A stretch of DNA of 64,000 nucleotides from Parashewanella curva (GTDB taxonomy: Bacteria; Pseudomonadota; Gammaproteobacteria; Enterobacterales; Shewanellaceae), in contig NZ_ML014764.1 in NCBI RefSeq assembly GCF_003675895.1, positions 23,049 through 87,048 of the forward strand. Direction: 5' to 3'. Position numbers and translations under genes: made by a program. The notes under the pieces were generated by a model. It did no database searches and was not told the origin of the DNA. It worked only from the letters and a program-made list of their open reading frames with translations. Below are positions 27,364-38,533 of the stretch, piece by piece; the stretch's first letter is position 1, and the number at the start of each line of letters is the position of its first letter.

Positions 27364-28710
27364 TTATTTATTCAAACCATTATTAATGGCGATAATATCA
27401 TCTTCATTCAATGTTCCTGCAGCTTGTTTTAGCGCAAGAATTGACTTTATGTATGAGTAGCGGGCATCAGAAAGCTGTCGTTTCGAGTTATATAAATCAC
27501 GAGTACGATTTAAAACGTCAACAATGGTACGAGTTCCCACTTCAAAACCAGCTTGTGTGGCTTTCAAAGCACTTTCAGAAGAAAGTACAGACTGCTCATA
27601 GGCTTTAATAGAACTTATAGATGCTTTTACATTGTTAAAGTTATTACGCACATTTTTCACAACGCTGCGATGAGTTTGCTCTAATTTTTGGCTAGCGGTA
27701 ACGTAGGCGTATTGCGCTTGCTTAACTTGTGATGATACCGCAAAGCCTTGGAAAATAGGCACGTTTAAGGTTACACCAATTGAGCGGCTATCACTGTCGG
27801 CGATGTTATCAAAAACTGTATTTCTATTTAGAGGGTTAGTCGGGTCTACTGGTATTTGCCCTTTACCATTGAAATTCTTGTTGTAGCTGCCATTTAAACT
27901 CAAGGTTGGTAAATGACCTGCCCATTGAGCATCAATTGCTTCTTTTGCGATTTCTTTACCAATCTTATCAGACGTTAGAGCAATACTTTTGTTTTCGGCA
28001 AGTTTTAGCCATTCATTACTCGACTGAGGTGACGGTGGCGTAGCTGAAAAACGTTTAGTATCTAAGGTATCAATGTTCAAATGGTCCACACCAGTGATTT
28101 CACGTAGTGCTTCATAACTGTTATCCAGCGTATTTTGCGCTAATATTTCAGATGCAGTGGCTAAGTCATATTGCGCTTGCGCCTCATGAACATCGGTAAT
28201 CGCTGTTAGACCTACCGCAAAACGTTGTTTGGTTTGCTCTAGCTGACGATCAATTGCACGCTTTTCGGCTTTCTTAAATTCGTAGTCATCTTTAGCGGTT
28301 AATACATCGAAGTATGCTGAAGTGACGCGCATCATTAGATCTTGCAATGCACCCGCATATTGAGAATCTGCTTGAGTGGCGGCCTTTTCTGCGAGATCGA
28401 GCCCAATCCATACACTGTGATTATAAAGGTTTTGGCTAAGTGTTACCCCAGCGCTGTAACCCTGAGCATTTGGGTTAGAATTAGCCCAAGTTTTGTTATA
28501 ACCAACGGTACCACTGATGGTCGGCATTAATCCTGAGCGATTTTGCTCAATTTTTTCAAACAACGAGTCACGCTGTGCTTTAGCTTGTAGCACGATTGGA
28601 TCGTTCGTCAGTGCTTGTTGATAAATCTGAAGTAAATTATCAGCATATGCCGCTGAAGACGTTGCCGCGAAGGCCAGTGCTGCGCATATGGATTTCATCT
28701 TAAATTTCAT
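27364..28710 (-). CDS. tolC: outer-membrane efflux channel TolC
   Basis: A 448-residue outer-membrane factor that forms the exit duct of tripartite efflux pumps and type I secretion. The signal peptide MKFKMKSICAALAFAA ends at AAYA. Repeated OEP domains show LLQIYQQALTNDPIVLQAKA, QRFAVGLTAITDVHEAQAQY and the second-half equivalent GFEVGTRTIVDVLNRTRDLY. The frame opens upstream to 28743, but AAAGGG lies seven bases before the ATG at 28710. nudF is transcribed divergently, as in E. coli. Confidence 0.95.
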   Translation of the reverse strand: MKFKMKSICAALAFAATSSAAYADNLLQIYQQALTNDPIVLQAKAQRDSLFEKIEQNRSGLMPTISGTVGYNKTWANSNPNAQGYSAGVTLSQNLYNHSVWIGLDLAEKAATQADSQYAGALQDLMMRVTSAYFDVLTAKDDYEFKKAEKRAIDRQLEQTKQRFAVGLTAITDVHEAQAQYDLATASEILAQNTLDNSYEALREITGVDHLNIDTLDTKRFSATPPSPQSSNEWLKLAENKSIALTSDKIGKEIAKEAIDAQWAGHLPTLSLNGSYNKNFNGKGQIPVDPTNPLNRNTVFDNIADSDSRSIGVTLNVPIFQGFAVSSQVKQAQYAYVTASQKLEQTHRSVVKNVRNNFNNVKASISSIKAYEQSVLSSESALKATQAGFEVGTRTIVDVLNRTRDLYNSKRQLSDARYSYIKSILALKQAAGTLNEDDIIAINNGLNK

Positions 28711-28929
28711 TTTCTGCCCTTTAGACATGATGCCTTTGTTCAAGACAATAACCTTAAAATTTACCTAAATTAATTGGTATTTATCTACCTTAAATTATTT
28801 TAGGTGGTTGGCGCTTCCCGACGCTTTCCTGTACAACTAGATGATAAATAGTAAAAATGAATTCTATTTCAGTCAACTTCGAAGTGTAACAGATTTTATC
28901 AGCTATCTGTGTGTTAACCTTAGAGAAAA

Positions 28930-29556
28930 TTGAAACTGTCGGTTGCAAGAATTGGAATGAATGAATTTAACGATAATGATGTACAGTTGTTGAGTAAGCA
29001 AACGGTTTTTCAAGGCTTTTTTAAAGTTGAGGAATACCAATTTGTTCATCGGTTATTTGCAGGAGGGTGGAGCCAGCCTGTAAGTCGAGAAGTGTTTGAG
29101 CGTGGAGATGCGGTTGTGGTATTACCTTATGATCCTGTATTGGATCAAGTGGTGCTTATAGAGCAAATACGTATTCCGGCATTGGGTAAAAGTGAAAGCC
29201 CTTGGTTATTAGAGTTAGTGGCTGGTATGGTTGATAAAAATCGCACACCAGAGCAAGTAGCCCACGCTGAACTTGCAGAAGAAGCTGGGGTGGTGGCTCA
29301 AACACTGACGCCTGTTAATCAAATATTGGTTAGTCCAGGCGGCACATCAGAGCGTTTTTTCTTTTATTGGGCCAAAGTGGATGCTTCCAAGGCGCAAGGA
29401 TTTCACGGTTTAGATTCGGAGCAAGAGGACATTAAAGTGCATGTGGTCTCAAGAGCCCAAGCTTATCAATGGTTGGAGCAAGGAAAAATTAACAATGCCG
29501 CTACAGTCATTGGATTACAATGGCTACAATTACACTATCAAGAAATTCAAGGTTGA
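28930..29556 (+). CDS. nudF: ADP-ribose pyrophosphatase NudF
   Basis: A Nudix hydrolase, 208 residues, that cleaves ADP-ribose. Family motifs are VFQGFFKVEEYQFVHRLFAG, VVLIEQIRIPALG and LVSPGGTSERFFFYWAKVDA. The Nudix box reads G-x5-R-x7-AELAEEAG: the catalytic EE pair is kept, but the usual first Glu is Arg and the RE pair is AE. This frame begins with TTG, which gives the length seen in E. coli; the first ATG is at 28957 and either could be the true start. It heads the nudF-yqiB-cpdA-yqiA-parE cluster. Confidence 0.92.
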   Translation: MKLSVARIGMNEFNDNDVQLLSKQTVFQGFFKVEEYQFVHRLFAGGWSQPVSREVFERGDAVVVLPYDPVLDQVVLIEQIRIPALGKSESPWLLELVAGMVDKNRTPEQVAHAELAEEAGVVAQTLTPVNQILVSPGGTSERFFFYWAKVDASKAQGFHGLDSEQEDIKVHVVSRAQAYQWLEQGKINNAATVIGLQWLQLHYQEIQG

Positions 29557-29564
29557 TAGCCAGC

Positions 29565-29990
29565 ATGCTGAACACAAAGCCTCAATACCGACCTAATGTT
29601 AGTCAATATTTAGCCTTGTGCGGCCGAAACTATCATGCACTATTACGTTGGCTGCCAGTTGAGGCAGATATTGGCGATACATGGTCAGTTTCTAGAGGTT
29701 CAGTTCAATTAGAAGCCCAACTTTTTGAGAATACCAAATATACTCAGCTTATTGAGATACGTCGCAGCTTTCCTGCGAATAATTATATTAAACAGCCCAA
29801 AGTGTTAGTGCGGTTATATCATGATGCTCAGTTGGCAGAAGTGTTAAGCAGTCAACAGATTTATCAACTCTTACCAGTGTATGATTACCCGAATCCAAAA
29901 ATGCATCAAACTAATGAAAAATATCAAATGAATGCATTTTTATCTGAATTACTCATATTAGGTTGCCAAACGGCAATTGAAGATGAATGA
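29565..29990 (+). CDS. yqiB: YqiB, DUF1249 family
   Basis: About 141 residues from the ATG at 29565, 8 bp after nudF. DUF1249 marks are LCGRNYHALLRWLP, VLVRLYHDAQLAEVLSSQQI and YDYPNPKMHQTNEKYQMNAF. The function is unknown; its place between nudF and cpdA is conserved in enteric and marine gammaproteobacteria. Its stop overlaps the cpdA start by 4 bp. The frame opens further upstream but inside nudF. Confidence 0.92.
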   Translation: MLNTKPQYRPNVSQYLALCGRNYHALLRWLPVEADIGDTWSVSRGSVQLEAQLFENTKYTQLIEIRRSFPANNYIKQPKVLVRLYHDAQLAEVLSSQQIYQLLPVYDYPNPKMHQTNEKYQMNAFLSELLILGCQTAIEDE

Positions 29991-30847
29991 TGGATAGGGA
30001 AAGTACATTGACTAACTTCAGTTCCACCTACACTGAAAAACAGCAGGGCTGTATCCAATTATTGCAGATCACTGACACACATTTATTCGCTTCTGATGAA
30101 GGACAACTTTTGGGTGTTAACACCTCGAAGAGTTTTGAGGCGGTTATAGAATTAGCCATCAATAATGACCATCACGCTGATTTGATGTTAATGACCGGAG
30201 ATATCAGCCAAGACAATAGTGTTGAGTCTTATCATCGCTTCGCCAAGCAAAGTCAGGCGCTTGGATTACCTTGTCACTTTGTACCGGGTAATCACGATGA
30301 AAATTATATGATGCATCAAGCGTTACAAGGGAAGCAACTTTTTCCTCAAAAGCATGTGATTTTTGATAATTGGCATATTGTAATGCTCGACTCCACGATT
30401 GAGGGTAAGCCAGCTGGACGTGTTGAAGAAGATCAATTTGAATTTGTAGATCAAGTTATACAATCCTATCCAGAGAAACATTTACTTGTTGTTATGCATC
30501 ATCATCCTATCCCTGTCGGTTGCCGTTGGCTTGATCAACATTGGGTTCAAAATGGAGATGAATTTCTAGCGAGAGTCGGAGCCTACTCTCAAGTTAAAGG
30601 GATTGTTTGGGGGCATGTTCACCAAGAGGTAAATGAAGTTTACAAAGGACAACATGGGAATATCCCACTGCTTGCTACGCCGTCAACCTGTATTCAATTT
30701 ACGCCTAAGTCTAATCACTTTGCATTGGATGGATTGCAGCCGGGTTATCGATTGCTGCAATTACAGAGTGATGGTAGCATTCGAACAACTGTTTATCGTG
30801 TTAAAGGTGAGCGTTTTTCACCTGAGCATGAAGCCAGCGGATATTAG
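29987..30847 (+). CDS. cpdA: 3',5'-cyclic AMP phosphodiesterase CpdA
   Basis: A 286-residue calcineurin-like metallophosphoesterase that lowers cAMP. All metal-binding motifs are visible: LLQITDTHLF (DxH), LMTGDISQD (GD), VPGNHDEN (GNHD), VVMHHHPIPVG (H) and GIVWGHVHQEV (GHxH). It overlaps yqiB by 4 bp (ATGA), which points to coupled translation. The length and gene context match E. coli cpdA. Confidence 0.95.
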   Translation: MMDRESTLTNFSSTYTEKQQGCIQLLQITDTHLFASDEGQLLGVNTSKSFEAVIELAINNDHHADLMLMTGDISQDNSVESYHRFAKQSQALGLPCHFVPGNHDENYMMHQALQGKQLFPQKHVIFDNWHIVMLDSTIEGKPAGRVEEDQFEFVDQVIQSYPEKHLLVVMHHHPIPVGCRWLDQHWVQNGDEFLARVGAYSQVKGIVWGHVHQEVNEVYKGQHGNIPLLATPSTCIQFTPKSNHFALDGLQPGYRLLQLQSDGSIRTTVYRVKGERFSPEHEASGY

Positions 30848-30875
30848 TAGGTTAATTTCCGCAGTGTGAGGAACT

Positions 30876-31457
30876 ATGCTGCTTTATATTCATGGATTTA
30901 ACAGCTCCCCTCAGTCAGAAAAAGGACTTGAGACGGCGCAATTTATTGGACAGCATTTTCCTGATTTACCCTTTTATCAGCCACAACTTCCTTATTGTCC
31001 ACGTAAAGCAATGGCACTACTAAAAAGCATTGTGGAAACGGCGAAACAAGATGTGCACCCACTACGCTTTATAGGTTCGTCATTGGGTGGTTACTTTGCA
31101 ACACATTTAGTTGAGCATTATGGCGGTAAAGCCGTTTTGATCAATCCAGCTGTAAAACCCTATGAATTGATGAAAGATTGGCTTGGGCAGCAATATAATC
31201 CATATACCCAAGAATACTTTGAAGTCATCCCTGAACATCAACAGCAATTACTTGAACTGGATACGCCTACCATTCGCCGACCTGATCAAATATATGTGTT
31301 ACAACAAGCGCAAGATGAAGTATTGGATTACAGACAGGCATTAAGTAAGTATCATAGCTGTAAGATGACGTTGGAAGCTGGTGGTGATCATAGTTTCGTG
31401 GGTTATAAGGATCATTTACCTGCCATTGCCGAATTTTTACAGTTGACAAATTGTTAA
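30876..31457 (+). CDS. yqiA: YqiA-family esterase
   Basis: A 193-residue alpha/beta-hydrolase of the UPF0227/YqiA family. The oxyanion region is LLYIHGFNSSPQSEKG, the nucleophile elbow RFIGSSLGGYFATHL, and the likely catalytic Asp and His are in VLQQAQDEVLDYRQA and EAGGDHSFVGY. It acts as an esterase in vitro; the physiological substrate is unknown. It lies 28 bp after cpdA and before parE, the standard order. Confidence 0.92.
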   Translation: MLLYIHGFNSSPQSEKGLETAQFIGQHFPDLPFYQPQLPYCPRKAMALLKSIVETAKQDVHPLRFIGSSLGGYFATHLVEHYGGKAVLINPAVKPYELMKDWLGQQYNPYTQEYFEVIPEHQQQLLELDTPTIRRPDQIYVLQQAQDEVLDYRQALSKYHSCKMTLEAGGDHSFVGYKDHLPAIAEFLQLTNC

Positions 31458-31525
31458 TTGGCATCGCAACATTGTTACTATAGAACAAATAGTTATACTC
31501 CCAATTATTAACCTAGAGACGCTAG

Positions 31526-33421
<1,896 letters not shown>

Positions 33422-33423
33422 CT

Positions 33424-33493
33424 TGATGATTACACCATAAGCTTGCATTAATACACCATAAGCTTGCATTTTGCTACACCATAAGTTTGCGCA
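33424..33493. repeat. tnsA-side transposon end with three TnsB-type sites
   Basis: After the terminus come three direct copies of a site beginning TACACCATAAG: 33431-33449 (TACACCATAAGCTTGCATT), 33452-33470 (identical) and 33475-33490 (TACACCATAAGTTTGC). The spacing is 21 and 23 bp, the packed arrangement typical of Tn7 right ends. Confidence 0.9.
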
Positions 33494-33566
33494 TTAACAA
33501 AGGTTAACTTGCTTTAACATAGTAAAAGGAAGAGTCTAGCGCTGTGACCACTCTGGAGCAACGCTA

Positions 33567-34235
33567 ATGTGTAAAGACGATGAAAACAGAGGTAGGCGAG
33601 ACGTCAAGAAATTGATGTCGAGATCTATAAACGTATTTCCTGCCAAAAAATCACTAGATGAGACTACTTTTACAGAAGGGACTCTTGAGGCAGACCTTTG
33701 TTACTACCTTGAATTTGACCCTAAGGTTGTAAGCTACCAGCCCCAACCTCATTGTATCAAATATTTCCTCAATGACGAAAAGCACTGTTACACAGCTGAT
33801 CTATTAGTTAATTACTTTGATGGCAAGAAACGTCTTATAGAAATCAAGTATAATCGAGATATTGATCGAATTAGCGACTTTGATGACTGGCGTTTAGCTA
33901 TTAAAACCGCTTGTGAGTCTCAAGGATTCGAATTTGAAGTATTAACCGAAGATGAGATTCGAAAGCAGCCACTATATGAAAATCTTACGCTACTTTGGGC
34001 TTCTCATGATAAAGCTTTAGATAAAGGCTTCTTGGTAAAAGTAATTAATACCTTAGATCAAAATGATGATGTTTTAATTTCAGATTTATTGCCTAAAGTT
34101 AACTTTGATTCAGAGCTTGAGCAAGTTTATAAGCTTATCTTCGACCGAAAGATTTTAGCGCCCATAGATACCGAGTTTTTATCAACTCAAACTTCGATTA
34201 AGCATAGTGGTGAGAGTTATGAATGCTACTTATGA
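33567..34235 (+). CDS. tnsA: TnsA-like transposase endonuclease
   Basis: A 222-residue restriction-like nuclease that, with TnsB, cuts the non-transferred strand so that the element moves by cut-and-paste. N-terminal nuclease motifs are EADLCYYLEFDPKVVSYQPQ (Glu), HCYTADLLVNYF (Asp) and LIEIKYNRD (ExK, here EIK). The C-terminal half is a winged-helix-like part. GGAG lies eight bases before the ATG. The gene starts 143 bp inside the element end and overlaps tnsB. An active TnsA distinguishes it from CAST types that lack this protein and form cointegrates. Confidence 0.93.
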   Translation: MCKDDENRGRRDVKKLMSRSINVFPAKKSLDETTFTEGTLEADLCYYLEFDPKVVSYQPQPHCIKYFLNDEKHCYTADLLVNYFDGKKRLIEIKYNRDIDRISDFDDWRLAIKTACESQGFEFEVLTEDEIRKQPLYENLTLLWASHDKALDKGFLVKVINTLDQNDDVLISDLLPKVNFDSELEQVYKLIFDRKILAPIDTEFLSTQTSIKHSGESYECYL

Positions 34236-36225
34236 AACTGGTGATTTTATAACTATCAAAAATCATGATGTTAGTCATCAATATGAAATAATCTATAGCA
34301 GCCCAGATATAATTAAATTGATTGATAGCTTTTCAGGAATTGCTTCGACAAGAAAAAGCCGAGAACTCGATGAGCTAATTGTATCCGGTATTGCAATCAT
34401 TCACCAAAAAGATCTTCGCACAAGAAAGCTATTAGAAAACAATGTAATAGATTTTGCCAGTTTTCCAGAAGAGTCAAAGCAGAAGGCAAGAGAGCGATAT
34501 ATTTTTGTTTCTGGAATTTTAGAACAAAATTTGAAGTCGCATAGCGGAACGATACTTAAGCCTATTGTTGAACAAATTTATAACGCAAATTCATTCACTA
34601 CTCTTACCAAAAAGCCAGGGGTTCGAACGGTTCAATATTGGTTAAAGAGTTTTAGAGATGCTAACTGTAGTATTCGGGCTTTACTTCCTATCCATCATGC
34701 AAAAGGGAATAGAAATGTTAAATTAGATGAAATCAAAGAGCCTTATATCGCGGCTGCGATTGAGTATTTCAAAACCCCTGAGCGACCATCAATTTCTAGT
34801 GCATATGATTATCTTAAGACATTAATTAATTATGATAATAAGATTCTTTCTAAATCAGAGAAAATAAAAGTTCCCTCTTTATCTGCATTTATAAAACGGT
34901 TAGAAAAGTTTGCTAAGAACGAAATTTTTGCTGCAAGGTTAGGTAAAGATGAAGCTAGGAAAAGGTTTAAACTTAATCAACTTTCTCAAGAAATTAAGTT
35001 TATTCTTCAGCGAGTAGAAGTTGATCATACTCAAGCAGATTTATTCATCGTAGATAGTAAGTTATCAATGATACTGGGGCGTCCGTATATCACAGTATTA
35101 CTTGATTATAAGTCTAAATCAATTTTAGGGTTCTACATTGGTTTTGAGAAACCTTCCTATTTAAGTGTTGCGAGAGCATTAAAGCATTCCATTTTACCAA
35201 AAACATACCTAAAGGAACTTTATCCTGAAGTAGAGAGTGAATGGGATTGTTATGGTATTCCGAAAACATTAGCTGTTGATAGGGGAAAGGATTTTGAAAG
35301 TGTAGCCTTAATTGACGCATGTCATGATTTAAATATTAGAATTGAACGAAACCCAGCTAAACACCCTTGGTATAAAGGTTCTGTTGAATCTTTTTTTAAG
35401 AGTATCAATACTAAGTTGTTCGACGATATGAAAGGTAAGGTTTTCCCAGATATTGTTGATACTAATCTCTATAATCCTCAAGAGCATGCTGTGATAACAA
35501 TGGATTTGTTTTTAAAGTTGTTCCATGTTTGGATTGTTGATGTTTATCAACAAGATTTAGTCTCTAAAGGTACAATTATTCCCCGTGTTAGCTGGCAAGA
35601 AGATCTTAAATCAGTACCTCGAAGGGTCATGAATAAGGATGATTTAGATATTGTCCTTTCAGAAACGACAGATAGAAAGAATAGCCCTGCTGGAATCGTG
35701 TTTGATCATATTTGGTATGACAATGATGAATTGTTGAAATACAGATCAGAAGTAGGATTTACTAAGGTTACTATGAAATATAACAGAGAAGACCTTGGTT
35801 TTATCTATGTTTTAGATGAGAGAAACCCTTCTTACAAGCACTACTTCAAAGTGCCTGCCGTAGATCAAAAATATGCAAAAGGGCTAAGCTTACATCAACA
35901 TCAAGTGATTAAAGCGTTCAATAAAAATAAGCTGCAACAAGAGCATAATACTGAAAATTTAGCTGCTGCCAAAATGAAAATTATGCAACTGATTTCAAAT
36001 TTTTTAGATTCTGCCAGTTCCAAGAAAATATCATCAAGTCAAAAGCTTTCAAGATTTATGAATGTGGGACAACAAACTGATCAAACAGTTAAGTCATCTG
36101 TTACTGATATATCAACACAAATTCCTACTGTTCAAGAGATTCATTCTGATACGGAAGAATCAAATGAGGTGCTAGAAATTTATGATGGTATTCATAACTC
36201 GTTGCCAGACAAGTTAAACTTTTAG
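34219..36225 (+). CDS. tnsB: TnsB-like DDE transposase
   Basis: A 668-residue rve-fold transposase that binds the TACACCATAAG sites and carries out strand transfer. The catalytic triad is seen in VEVDHTQADLF (Asp), LAVDRGKDFES (Asp) and YKGSVESFFKS (Glu). Mu-type C-terminal beta-barrel and a C-terminal tail rich in Ser/Thr follow, where TnsC contact is expected. The frame opens at a GTG at 34207; the ATG at 34219 fits the GGTGAG upstream better. It overlaps tnsA by 17 bp. Confidence 0.94.
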   Translation: MNATYETGDFITIKNHDVSHQYEIIYSSPDIIKLIDSFSGIASTRKSRELDELIVSGIAIIHQKDLRTRKLLENNVIDFASFPEESKQKARERYIFVSGILEQNLKSHSGTILKPIVEQIYNANSFTTLTKKPGVRTVQYWLKSFRDANCSIRALLPIHHAKGNRNVKLDEIKEPYIAAAIEYFKTPERPSISSAYDYLKTLINYDNKILSKSEKIKVPSLSAFIKRLEKFAKNEIFAARLGKDEARKRFKLNQLSQEIKFILQRVEVDHTQADLFIVDSKLSMILGRPYITVLLDYKSKSILGFYIGFEKPSYLSVARALKHSILPKTYLKELYPEVESEWDCYGIPKTLAVDRGKDFESVALIDACHDLNIRIERNPAKHPWYKGSVESFFKSINTKLFDDMKGKVFPDIVDTNLYNPQEHAVITMDLFLKLFHVWIVDVYQQDLVSKGTIIPRVSWQEDLKSVPRRVMNKDDLDIVLSETTDRKNSPAGIVFDHIWYDNDELLKYRSEVGFTKVTMKYNREDLGFIYVLDERNPSYKHYFKVPAVDQKYAKGLSLHQHQVIKAFNKNKLQQEHNTENLAAAKMKIMQLISNFLDSASSKKISSSQKLSRFMNVGQQTDQTVKSSVTDISTQIPTVQEIHSDTEESNEVLEIYDGIHNSLPDKLNF

Positions 36226-36243
36226 TTCCAAAGGTTCAGAGAT

Positions 36244-37275
36244 ATGAAGCAAAAGGAAGATGATTTAATAGAAAGCCTAATTTTTTTTGTGCCTACTGAC
36301 TCATTAGAAAAGACTTTGATTGCTTTGAAGGATATTCGAGAGTACAGCAAAATACACAATTATAGAGTTCCTCCCAAGTGTATGTTACTAACGGGAGAAA
36401 CTGGCGTTGGTAAAACATTTTTTATCGAGCAGTACCTTGAAAGTCACCCCAGCTACGATGTGAGTTGTGATGACGGTGAAAAAACCATTGTTCCTGTATT
36501 ATATTGTCAACTACCTAAGGCGAAGCACCCTAAACCAGTTGTATCACAATTGCTTAGTAAGTTAGGTGATCCTTTGAAAAGGCCAAAGGGTGATGTTAGA
36601 GAGCTGACTCAAAGTCTGGTTTATCTTCTGAAGGAAGTAAAGACAGAGTTAATTATTGTTGATGAAGTTCAGCATGCGATCGAAACAACTAATAAAAATG
36701 TTATTCAAGAAATTGGTGAATGGTTCAAAATTTTAATTAATGAAAGTCGCATACCAATCGTATTAGTTGGTGTGCCGTGGGCGAAGCCTGTAATTGATGT
36801 AAATGCGCAACTAAGAAGAAGAGTGAGATATCACTTTGAATTATCAAACTACACTCTTAAAAATTTTAATAAATTTCAAATGTTTCTTCAAAACGTTCAA
36901 AAAAAGTTACCGCTTAATGTTTATCGAACATTATGGGAGGTAGAGATGGCTTTCAGGTTATTTGCTGCTTCTCATGGCAATATTTCTGAGCTAATGGATG
37001 GAACAATCATTCCAGCTTGTGAAAATGCCATATTACAAGGAAAAAGTGTTGTAGAAGAAAGTAATTTTATTGAAGCTGTTAATGAAAATGCCAACTTTAA
37101 AGAAAAAAATCCATTCTCTATTAAATCTGTTCGTGATGTCATCGCATATCAACAAAAGACAAGTTCAAAATTCAAAAAAAATGCAAAAAGAAAAGAAGAA
37201 AGAATAGTTGATGCTATTTATACAAAAATTAAATTTGATGATTTGAAGTTATCTGAAGTTTTGTCCAAAAAGTAA
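36244..37275 (+). CDS. tnsC: TnsC-like AAA+ ATPase
   Basis: A 343-residue regulator that polymerises on target DNA and links the target selector to TnsAB; it also mediates target immunity. Walker A is LLTGETGVGKTFFIEQY, Walker B is TELIIVDEVQHAIE, and a sensor/arginine region is NAQLRRRVRYHFEL. The length is typical of I-F3 TnsC and much shorter than Tn7 TnsC. It starts 18 bp after tnsB. Confidence 0.93.
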   Translation: MKQKEDDLIESLIFFVPTDSLEKTLIALKDIREYSKIHNYRVPPKCMLLTGETGVGKTFFIEQYLESHPSYDVSCDDGEKTIVPVLYCQLPKAKHPKPVVSQLLSKLGDPLKRPKGDVRELTQSLVYLLKEVKTELIIVDEVQHAIETTNKNVIQEIGEWFKILINESRIPIVLVGVPWAKPVIDVNAQLRRRVRYHFELSNYTLKNFNKFQMFLQNVQKKLPLNVYRTLWEVEMAFRLFAASHGNISELMDGTIIPACENAILQGKSVVEESNFIEAVNENANFKEKNPFSIKSVRDVIAYQQKTSSKFKKNAKRKEERIVDAIYTKIKFDDLKLSEVLSKK

Positions 37276-37344
37276 TAATAATTTAGAACACTAAGTACTA
37301 AACAAATTCGATTGATCTTCTAATTATCGGATTATCATCAAACA

Positions 37345-38532
37345 ATGAAATTTCTTAAACGAATAAAATTGTTTCCAGACGAAGCACTTGAAAGTTATTT
37401 CATTCGTTGTGCTCATAGCAATGGTTTTCAAAAAATAAGCTTATTTCTTCAAAGCTTAAGTGCTTTTATTAGCCTGCGAGATAAAGAGTTAAAAGGTGCT
37501 TTATCAGCTAGCCTATCAAGGTTGAATTTACACAAAGCACATAACTCCAGTGCATATCGTGTAAGAGCAATAAAATTGCTGGAGGAATTTTGTGATTTGC
37601 AACCCAGTTGCTTGTTAAGAGTAGCTGTGTTGAGAACCAATAGACACTTTGGAAGTTATGTAGCTCTAGCAAGAAGTAATGTGCTTTTTCCAAATATCAT
37701 GCTTAGAGAGCATGTAATTCCTGTTTGCCCCCTGTGCCTTCAAGAAAGAAATTATATTCGATTTATTTGGCATTTAAAGCCCATACAGCGCTGTCCTAAG
37801 CACCAAGTAAAGCTAATTTTTAACTGCCCTGAATGCGGAAATGATATCAACTACATTCAAAGTGAAAATATAGAGCTTTGCTCGTGTGGTTATGACTTTA
37901 GGCAAATCAAACCATCAGAAAAAACTGAAGAATCGATGTCGGCATCGCTTTTTGAATCATCAGAAAATGCTGACAAGCTCTCGCTAGAGTTCGGTAAATA
38001 TTTGTGGTTTTCAAAGCACAGTGGTGTCGAACTCGATGATGACTACTTTCTTCCAAAGTTCAATCGCTATTTTTCAAATTGGCCTGACAATTACTTGTCT
38101 TATTTGAAAACACAAGAAAGCAAGGCTATTGAAAAGCAGACCTCAAGATTTAACCAAATTTCGGTAAACGACATTTGGTGTGAGCAATTACAGAATACGA
38201 GACTGGTAACAACAAACAGAGTGAACAATTTAGTGTTGGATCAGTTGGCTAACTATTTTATTGATTTAGTTAACCGTTATCCAAAATGCCAACATGCCAA
38301 TATTGCAGATACGCTAATCAATCAAGTCGATAGTGCACTACTACTCAGGACATCAGTTGAGCAAGTGTTTCGACTGCTTGAGGATGGATACTTGAAAGTC
38401 AAGTTCGGAGTCCCAACAGAGGCTATTTATAAGCCTCATATTCCAATTTTTTACTTGAGAGAGGTTATCGAGCTAACCCAAGCACAAGGCTCAAACACTT
38501 CCATGTTTGAGCACATGATATCGGCTTGGTGA
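37345..38532 (+). CDS. tniQ: TniQ, Cascade-associated target-selection protein
   Basis: A 395-residue TniQ of the size that dimerises on the Cas6 end of the I-F3 Cascade and recruits TnsC. The N-terminal FPDEALESYFIRCAHSNGF is the TniQ signature. Zinc-finger cysteines follow in VIPVCPLCLQERNY, RCPKHQVKLIFNCPECG and LCSCGYDF. It heads the tniQ-cas8/5-cas7-cas6 operon, 69 bp after tnsC and 1 bp before cas8/5. A second, larger TniQ homologue is encoded at 46657-48408. Confidence 0.93.
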   Translation: MKFLKRIKLFPDEALESYFIRCAHSNGFQKISLFLQSLSAFISLRDKELKGALSASLSRLNLHKAHNSSAYRVRAIKLLEEFCDLQPSCLLRVAVLRTNRHFGSYVALARSNVLFPNIMLREHVIPVCPLCLQERNYIRFIWHLKPIQRCPKHQVKLIFNCPECGNDINYIQSENIELCSCGYDFRQIKPSEKTEESMSASLFESSENADKLSLEFGKYLWFSKHSGVELDDDYFLPKFNRYFSNWPDNYLSYLKTQESKAIEKQTSRFNQISVNDIWCEQLQNTRLVTTNRVNNLVLDQLANYFIDLVNRYPKCQHANIADTLINQVDSALLLRTSVEQVFRLLEDGYLKVKFGVPTEAIYKPHIPIFYLREVIELTQAQGSNTSMFEHMISAW

Positions 38533-38533
38533 A

